A stretch of DNA of 10,159 bases from Ilumatobacteraceae bacterium (GTDB taxonomy: Bacteria; Actinomycetota; Acidimicrobiia; Acidimicrobiales; Ilumatobacteraceae): contig JALOLG010000021.1 in assembly GCA_025456105.1 (NCBI GenBank), positions 1-10,159 of the forward strand, written 5' to 3'. A model generated the notes under the pieces. That model saw nothing but the letters and a program-made list of their open reading frames with translations. It did not search any database and was not told the origin of the DNA. How positions within the stretch are numbered: position 1 is the first letter of the stretch; each line of letters starts with the position of its first letter. This document shows positions 5,104 through 10,159 of this stretch, one piece after another. A program made the position numbers and the translations under genes.

Positions 5104-8100
5104 ATGTGCGGCATCGTCGGCGTGCTGAGCCGAGATCCCTCCCGTCCGGTCCCCGAGCCCGACGAGGTGCTGGCGGCCCTCGACCGTGCGAGCGAGGCGA
5201 TGCCCGATGCCGCGACCGTCACCGCACGCCTGCTCGCCGTCGATGCCGTGCTCCACGGTGAGCCCGGCGTGCTCGCACTCGTGCACCGCCCGCAGCTCGT
5301 CGACGGGATCCTCGCTCGACTCGACCGCCTCGAGGAGTTCGCGGCCGAGGTCGACCAGCGGCTCGACGACGAGTCGCTCGATCCCGAGGTGCGCGAGGCG
5401 CGAGCGGCCGAGTGCATCGCGCTGCGCGACGCGCTCTGGGCCATCCGGCGCGACCGGCTGCGCGACGCCGCAGCCGTCGAGATCCTCGCGGGCCGCGACG
5501 CGCCGCGGTCGGCGCTCGGCGCGTACCTCTCCGTGCAGCAGGCCCTGTCGGCGATCGATCGCCTCGAGGTGCGAGGTCGCGACTCAGCGGGGCCGCACCT
5601 CTTCGTCTGGGGCCACGACCTCGATCTGAGCGACCAGTCGGTGGAGGCCGCCGTCGAGGAGCGGCGCCGCGATCCGCTGTTCCAGTCGGGCTCGGTCCGG
5701 GTCGCCGACGGCTGCCTGTCGTTCGTCTACAAGGCAGCCGCCGAGGTGGGTGAGCTCGGCGACAACACCCGCGTGCTCCGCACCGCGATCGCGGCCGACG
5801 GGTTGCTGCGCCGCGCCGTCGCCGCGCCGACCGCCCGGGTGGCCGTGCTGGCCCACACGAGGTGGGCCAGCGTCGGCATCATCTCCGAGCCGAACACGCA
5901 CCCCATCAACAGCGACGAGCTCGAGTCCGGTGCGACCGCGGCGCCGTACGTCGTGGCCGCGCTCAACGGCGATGTCGACAACCACGCCGACCTGCGGGTG
6001 GAGCACGGGCTGCGGATCCACGGCCAGATCACCACCGACGCCAAGGTGATCCCTGCCCTCATGGCACGCCACCACGACACGGCGCCCGACGACGTCGAGG
6101 CGTTCCGGCGCACCGTCGCCTCGTTCGACGGCTCCGTGGCGATCGCCGCGGCGAGCGCCGCCCGGCCCGGCCGCTTGCTGCTCGCGCTCCGCGGGAGCGG
6201 CCAGGGTCTGTACGTGGGCGTCGGTGACGACCGCTACCTCGTGGCCAGCGAGCCCTACGGCGTGGTCGAGGAGACCGACCGCTACCTGCGCCTCGACGGT
6301 GAGCGCGGGGGCGAGATCGTGGTGCTCGACGCCGACGCGGCGGGCTCGGTGGCTGCCATCCAGCGCTACCGCTACGACGGCACGGCGCTGCCCGTGGCCG
6401 GCGACGACCTCGTCGTGGCCGAGGTCACCACCCGTGACATCGACCGGGGCGATGCGCCGCACTTCCTCCTGAAGGAGATCACCGAGGCGCCCAACAGCTT
6501 CCACAAGACGCTGCGGGGCAAGATCGTCGAGGTCGACGGCCGGCTGTCGGTCGCGGTCGGTGAGCGGACGCTCCCCCCGGCGATCGCGGCGCACCTGGCC
6601 GACGGGACGATCCGTCGGGTCCGGGTGATCGGGCAGGGCACGGCGGCCGTGGCCGGGCGCAGCGTCGCGACGCTGATCGGCGAGCTGTCGGCCGGCGCGC
6701 TCGAGGTCGACGCGCTCACGGCCACCGAGCTCTCCGGGTTCGGTCTCACCCTCGACATGAGCGACACGCTCGTCGTGGCGGTGAGCCAGAGCGGCACCAC
6801 CACCGACACCAACCGCACCGTCGACCTCGCCCGGTCGCGGGGCGCGGCGGTGATCGCCATCGTCAACCGGCGCGGCAGCGATCTCGTCGACAAGTCCGAC
6901 GGCGTGCTCTACACGTCGGACGGCCGCGACGTGGAGATGAGCGTGGCGTCCACCAAGGCGTTCTACGCGCAGGTGGCCGCCGGTGCGCTGCTGGCAGCGG
7001 CGATCGCCCAGGCCGGTGGGTTCGGTGATCCCCAGCGCCGCCACGAGCTGCTCGTCGCCCTGCGCGAGCTCCCGGACGCCCTGCGGGCCGTGATCGACCA
7101 GCGCGACGCCATCGCTGACATCGCCCGGCGTCTGGCGCCCACCAAGCGCTACTGGGCGGTCGTGGGCAACGGCCCGAACCAGGTCGCGGCCGCCGAGGTG
7201 CGGATCAAGCTGAGCGAGCTCTGCTACAAGTCGATCTCCTGTGACGGCACGGAGGACAAGAAGCACATCGACCTCTCGTGCGAGCCGCTGATCCTGGTGT
7301 GCGCCGCAGGGCTGCGGGGCAGCATCGTCGACGACGTCGCCAAGGAGACGGCCATCTTCCGTGCGCACAAGGCCGCACCGGTGGTCATCACCGACGACGC
7401 CGAGCTGCGCTTCGCCGGTGTCCCGTCGATCCAGGTCCCGAGCACCGATCCGACGCTCGGCTTCGTGCTGGCCGCGATGGCTGGGCACCTCTTCGGGTAC
7501 GAGGCCGCGCTCGCGATCGACGCCACGGCGCTCCCGCTGCGCGAGGCGCGCGAGGCGATCGAGCGCTCGGTCGCGGCGGGCGGTGACCCCGACGAGGTGC
7601 TCGCCCGCGCCGCAGCGTCGCTGGCGGTGCCGACCGCGCGCTTCGTGGAGGGCCTCACCGAGCTGCGCTACGACGGTCAGCTCGAGGCGAGCACCACCGT
7701 GCGGCTCACGGGGCTCCTGCGCGATCTCGCGGCCGAGCACCCGGTGGAGGAGTACCAGCGCCGGACCGGCAAGGTCGGCACGCCCGGCGCGCTGCTCGAC
7801 GACCTCGTCGCCGCGCTCACCCGCGCGATCGAGGAGCTGACCCGACCGGTCGACGCCATCCGCCACCAGGCCAAGACGGTGACGGTGGGCATCTCGCGCA
7901 GCGACGAGGGCGTGCTCGACCGCCGGCTCGTCCAGGCGGTGGTCCAGGCGGGGGCCGGGCGCGACGTGCTCGCCTACCGCACCCTGAAGGTGCTCGCCGA
8001 CCTCGACCCGGCGGTCGCCGACGTCACCGGCTTCACGCGCTACGGCGTCGACGGCGATCGGATCTGGATCGTCGACCGCGGCGGGATCTCGCTCGAGCTG

Positions 8101-8454
8101 CCGAGTCGGGTCGAGCGCGAGGCCGCCCTGGTGGGCACCAAGCGTCGCGTCGTCGACGAGCGCGAGGTCCTCGTCGCACGTGGGCGGCGCGACGGCCGCA
8201 CGGTGATCTTCGTCCCCGAGGTGAAGGGCGGCGAGTGCCTCGGCATCACGCTGCTCCACGTGCGCTTCCACGACCTGCTCGACGCCGCCACGATGCGGGG
8301 CGTGCTGCAGGGCTACGACCGCCGCTACGACCGGCTCGTCGACTGGGTGTCCGAGACCGAGGGGACCTTCGACGACGCGCCGCTCGCGACGATCCCCGTG
8401 GTGGAGCTCCTGGTCGAGCCGATCTCGGAGGTCGCCGACCGGTGGCGGCGCTGA
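5104..8454 (+). CDS. glmS: Giant glutamine:fructose-6-phosphate aminotransferase (GlmS-type, with insertions and C-terminal extension)
   Basis: This encodes 1116 residues where classical GlmS has about 610. GlmS makes glucosamine-6-phosphate from fructose-6-phosphate using glutamine nitrogen. The start MCGIVGVLS exposes the nucleophile Cys2. A helical, charged insertion (about residues 10-145) precedes DRLEVRGRDSAG (152-163). The glutaminase continues with HTRWAS (251-256), NTHP, LNG (287-289) and TTDAKVI, and the linker HFLLKEITEAPNSFHKTLRGKI is recognisable. SIS domain 1 has SQSGTTTDT (561-569) and VASTKAF (614-620). SIS domain 2 has E698, K702 and E705, aligning with E. coli E481, K485 and E488, and H721 aligning with H504. 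A second insertion (about 807-918) precedes AKTVTV, whose K924 aligns with K603. About 187 further residues are unrecognised. Position after glmM supports the role. Some loop residues differ from the classical enzyme, so substrate or regulation could differ. Confidence 0.9.
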   Translation: MCGIVGVLSRDPSRPVPEPDEVLAALDRASEAMPDAATVTARLLAVDAVLHGEPGVLALVHRPQLVDGILARLDRLEEFAAEVDQRLDDESLDPEVREARAAECIALRDALWAIRRDRLRDAAAVEILAGRDAPRSALGAYLSVQQALSAIDRLEVRGRDSAGPHLFVWGHDLDLSDQSVEAAVEERRRDPLFQSGSVRVADGCLSFVYKAAAEVGELGDNTRVLRTAIAADGLLRRAVAAPTARVAVLAHTRWASVGIISEPNTHPINSDELESGATAAPYVVAALNGDVDNHADLRVEHGLRIHGQITTDAKVIPALMARHHDTAPDDVEAFRRTVASFDGSVAIAAASAARPGRLLLALRGSGQGLYVGVGDDRYLVASEPYGVVEETDRYLRLDGERGGEIVVLDADAAGSVAAIQRYRYDGTALPVAGDDLVVAEVTTRDIDRGDAPHFLLKEITEAPNSFHKTLRGKIVEVDGRLSVAVGERTLPPAIAAHLADGTIRRVRVIGQGTAAVAGRSVATLIGELSAGALEVDALTATELSGFGLTLDMSDTLVVAVSQSGTTTDTNRTVDLARSRGAAVIAIVNRRGSDLVDKSDGVLYTSDGRDVEMSVASTKAFYAQVAAGALLAAAIAQAGGFGDPQRRHELLVALRELPDALRAVIDQRDAIADIARRLAPTKRYWAVVGNGPNQVAAAEVRIKLSELCYKSISCDGTEDKKHIDLSCEPLILVCAAGLRGSIVDDVAKETAIFRAHKAAPVVITDDAELRFAGVPSIQVPSTDPTLGFVLAAMAGHLFGYEAALAIDATALPLREAREAIERSVAAGGDPDEVLARAAASLAVPTARFVEGLTELRYDGQLEASTTVRLTGLLRDLAAEHPVEEYQRRTGKVGTPGALLDDLVAALTRAIEELTRPVDAIRHQAKTVTVGISRSDEGVLDRRLVQAVVQAGAGRDVLAYRTLKVLADLDPAVADVTGFTRYGVDGDRIWIVDRGGISLELPSRVEREAALVGTKRRVVDEREVLVARGRRDGRTVIFVPEVKGGECLGITLLHVRFHDLLDAATMRGVLQGYDRRYDRLVDWVSETEGTFDDAPLATIPVVELLVEPISEVADRWRR
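8427..8431 (+). promoter_or_regulatory. Shine-Dalgarno site for acpS inside the end of glmS
   Basis: GGAGG lies ten bases before GTG 8442. It supports that start and translational coupling of acpS with glmS. Confidence 0.6.
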
Positions 8455-8816
8455 TCGGCGTCGGCGTCGACGTCGTCGACATCGAGCGCTTCCGGGTGTC
8501 GCTGCAGCGCACGCCCACCATGCGCGAGCGCCTGTTCACCGAGGTCGAGCTGGCCTACGTGGCACCGATGCGCGACCCGGTGCCCTCGCTCGCCGCCCGG
8601 TTCGCGGCGCGAGAGGCGTCGATGAAGGCGCTCGGGGTGGGCCTCGGTGCGTTCGGCTTCCACGACCTCTGGGTGGAGCGGGCCGGATCGGGTGCCCCGT
8701 CGATCGCGGTCGCCGGCCGCGCCGCCGAGCTGCTCGCCGAGCGCAAGGTGGCCCACCTGCACCTGAGCCTCACCCACGGCGACCTCGTCGCCGTGGCCTA
8801 CGTGGTCGCCGAGTGA
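8442..8816 (+). CDS. acpS: Holo-[acyl-carrier-protein] synthase
   Basis: This encodes a 124-residue 4'-phosphopantetheinyl transferase that moves phosphopantetheine from CoA to the serine of acyl carrier protein, activating it for fatty-acid synthesis. The length is typical. The N-terminus MAALIGVGVDVVDIERF carries the Mg2+-binding D10. FAAREASMKALG (54-65) carries the second metal ligand E58. The end LSLTHGDLVAVAYVVAE matches the C-terminal S-x-S-H block with Thr in place of Ser before H112. GTG 8442 overlaps the end of glmS by 13 bases and is supported by GGAGG upstream; the open frame further upstream is only glmS in another frame. The following nnr gene starts 19 bases after the stop, as in other actinobacteria. 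Confidence 0.95.
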   Translation: MAALIGVGVDVVDIERFRVSLQRTPTMRERLFTEVELAYVAPMRDPVPSLAARFAAREASMKALGVGLGAFGFHDLWVERAGSGAPSIAVAGRAAELLAERKVAHLHLSLTHGDLVAVAYVVAE

Positions 8817-8821
8817 GCCTT

Positions 8822-8827
8822 TACGCT
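8822..8827 (+). promoter_or_regulatory. Possible -10 box for leaderless transcription of nnr
   Basis: TACGCT matches TAnnnT and ends eight bases before GTG 8836, the same spacing as at glmS. There is no Shine-Dalgarno sequence in the 19-base gap after acpS, which makes a leaderless start plausible. No clear -35 is visible. Confidence 0.4.
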
Positions 8828-8835
8828 GTGGCAGC

Positions 8836-10159
8836 GTGATCCCCATCGTCACCCCGGCCGAGGCGCGAGCACTCGACGCCGCGTCGCCGGTGCCGGTGGA
8901 GCGGCTCGTCGAGCGAGCCGGTGCGGCGGTGGCCCGCGAAGCGATCGCGATGCTGGGCGGCACCTACGGGCGCGTGGTGCACGTGATCGCCGGGCCGGGC
9001 AACAACGGGGCCGACGGCCGGGTCGCCGCCGATCGCCTGGCGCAGCGCGGCGTGCGGGTCCGAGTGCACGCGGCCGACTCGTGCCCGCCGAGCCTGCCGC
9101 CGGCCGATCTCGTCATCGACGCCGCCTACGGCACGGGGTTCCGGGGCACGTGGAAGCCACCCGACACCGGTGGCGCCCCGGTGCTCGCCGTCGACGTGCC
9201 GAGTGGCATCGACGCCCTCACCGGTGCTGCGCCCGGACCGGTGCTGCCAGCGGCGGCCACGGTCACGTTCGCCGCCGTCAAGCCCGGACTGCTGTTCGGT
9301 TCCGGTCGCAGCTCGGCCGGTCGTGTCGTGGTCGCCGACATCGGGCTCGACGTCAGCGCCACACGGGCGCACGTGGTGGAGGCCGCCGACGTCGCCGCGT
9401 GGGTGCCATCGCGTCGCCGCGACGCGCACAAGTGGAACCACGCCCTCCGCGTGGTCGCCGGCAGCCCCGGCATGGCGGGTGCCGCGCACCTCGTGTGCGC
9501 CGCGGCGCAGCGCACGGCTGCCGGGATCGTCCACCTCTCGAGCCCCGGCGGCGACGCGGCGGGTCCGGTCGAGACCGTGGTCCGGCGCCTGCCGCCGTTC
9601 GACTGGCACGAGGCCGTGCTCGCCGACGTGCACCGGTTCGGGGCGCTCGTGATCGGCCCCGGCCTGGGGCGCGAGGAGCACACGATCCGCCCGGTGGTCG
9701 ACGTCGTCGAGCGCTGCATCATGCCCGTCGTCGTCGACGGCGACGGCCTGTTCGCCATCGCGTGGAACGAGCAGGGGGCACCCACGGTGCTGCGAGGGCG
9801 CGACGGGTCGACGGTCATCACCCCGCACGACGGCGAGTACACGCTGCTCACCGGGGCACCACCCGGCGCCGATCGCATCGACGCCGCCCGTCGGCTCGCA
9901 GTCGACACGGGCGCCGTGGTGCTGCTCAAGGGACCTGTCACGGTGGTGGCCGCTCCCGAGGGCGACGTCCGGGTCGTCGCGAACGGCGACCAGCGCCTGG
10001 CCACTGCCGGGTCGGGCGACGTGCTCAGCGGCATCGTGGGCGCGCTGATCACCACCGGGATGGCGCCGTTCGACGCTGCCGCAGCCGGCGCGTGGATCCA
10101 TGGCGATGCCGGGGCGCGCTGCGCGGCGGTCGGGGTCGTGGCCGGCGATCTCGTGTCGG
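8836..10159 (+). CDS. nnr: Bifunctional NAD(P)H-hydrate epimerase / ADP-dependent dehydratase (3' end outside window)
   Basis: From GTG 8836 the frame is open to the window edge, giving 441 residues without a stop. The protein repairs hydrated NADH and NADPH: the N-terminal half epimerises R- and S-NAD(P)HX, and the C-terminal half dehydrates the S form using ADP. The epimerase half shows GPGNNGADG (53-61), DAAYGTG, VDVPSGID (119-126) and FAAVKPGLLFGSG. The dehydratase half begins near HKWNHALRVVAGS (from 198) and has IGPGLG, VDGDGL, TPHDGE (329-334) and AGSGDVLSG, with the likely catalytic D395. The epimerase half looks slightly short between GTG and VDVPSG. No stop is expected for some tens of residues. 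The gene is next to acpS, as in other actinobacteria. Start choice rests on the VTPAEARALD opening and the absence of an alternative. Confidence 0.94.
   Translation, partial: MIPIVTPAEARALDAASPVPVERLVERAGAAVAREAIAMLGGTYGRVVHVIAGPGNNGADGRVAADRLAQRGVRVRVHAADSCPPSLPPADLVIDAAYGTGFRGTWKPPDTGGAPVLAVDVPSGIDALTGAAPGPVLPAAATVTFAAVKPGLLFGSGRSSAGRVVVADIGLDVSATRAHVVEAADVAAWVPSRRRDAHKWNHALRVVAGSPGMAGAAHLVCAAAQRTAAGIVHLSSPGGDAAGPVETVVRRLPPFDWHEAVLADVHRFGALVIGPGLGREEHTIRPVVDVVERCIMPVVVDGDGLFAIAWNEQGAPTVLRGRDGSTVITPHDGEYTLLTGAPPGADRIDAARRLAVDTGAVVLLKGPVTVVAAPEGDVRVVANGDQRLATAGSGDVLSGIVGALITTGMAPFDAAAAGAWIHGDAGARCAAVGVVAGDLVS

Noticed and set aside
3720..5444. Long minus-strand open frame opposite glmM
   Set aside because: It is antisense to a secure gene, its composition is biased and no domain is recognisable.
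5584..8271. 895-codon minus-strand open frame opposite glmS
   Set aside because: The product is His/Arg/Asp-rich with no motif. The + strand frame carries clear GlmS motifs throughout.
8235..8441. Longer acpS starting at ATG 8235
   Set aside because: It would add 69 Arg-rich residues wholly overlapping glmS. AcpS proteins are about 120-130 residues and begin at the GVGVD motif.
8821..10101. 426-codon minus-strand open frame at the right end
   Set aside because: It is a shadow of nnr, which carries the expected motifs on the + strand.
1..10159. CRISPR array, tRNA, insertion sequence or prophage
   Set aside because: No regularly spaced repeats, tRNA-like folds, transposase motifs or phage genes were seen on either strand.

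Overview
This is a GC-rich, gene-dense bacterial window in which every recognisable gene lies on the + strand. It looks like a conserved actinobacterial housekeeping region. The gene order rpoA–rplQ–truA … rplM–rpsI–glmM–glmS–acpS–nnr, the frequent GTG starts and the TAnnnT boxes close to start codons all fit Actinomycetota. The sequences diverge from the familiar mycobacterial and streptomycete ones, and glmS is unusually large, so I lean towards a deep-branching class such as Acidimicrobiia. That placement is inference and was not tested. No tRNA, rRNA, CRISPR array, insertion sequence or phage gene is visible, and no gene-free stretch exceeds about 100 bases.

Layout. Positions 1-1582 hold the end of the ribosomal/RNA polymerase operon: the 3' end of rpoA, rplQ and truA. 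A 30-base perfect palindrome lies over the first codons of truA. A hairpin with 23-bp arms spans the truA stop codon. A G-rich leader with a G-quadruplex motif follows, then a single GT4 glycosyltransferase gene (1682-2767). This gene is not part of the usual core set, and its N-terminal motif recalls cyanobacterial UDP-glucose:tetrahydrobiopterin glucosyltransferases. A plausible promoter then leads into rplM–rpsI–glmM.

From 5104 comes a very large GlmS-type protein (1116 aa against about 610 aa in classical GlmS), with acpS overlapping its end and then a bifunctional NAD(P)HX repair gene cut by the window edge. GlmS and GlmM provide the first two steps from fructose-6-phosphate towards UDP-GlcNAc (GlcN-6-P, then GlcN-1-P) for the cell wall. 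AcpS activates acyl carrier protein. Nnr repairs hydrated NAD(P)H.

The most unusual item is the giant GlmS. It keeps the glutaminase and isomerase catalytic residues I could align, but carries a roughly 125-residue helical insertion near the N-terminus, a roughly 110-residue insertion before the catalytic C-terminal tail, and a roughly 187-residue extension after that tail. Other points of interest are the two hairpins, the G-rich leader, and two TAnnnT-N8-start arrangements suggesting leaderless transcripts for glmS and nnr.
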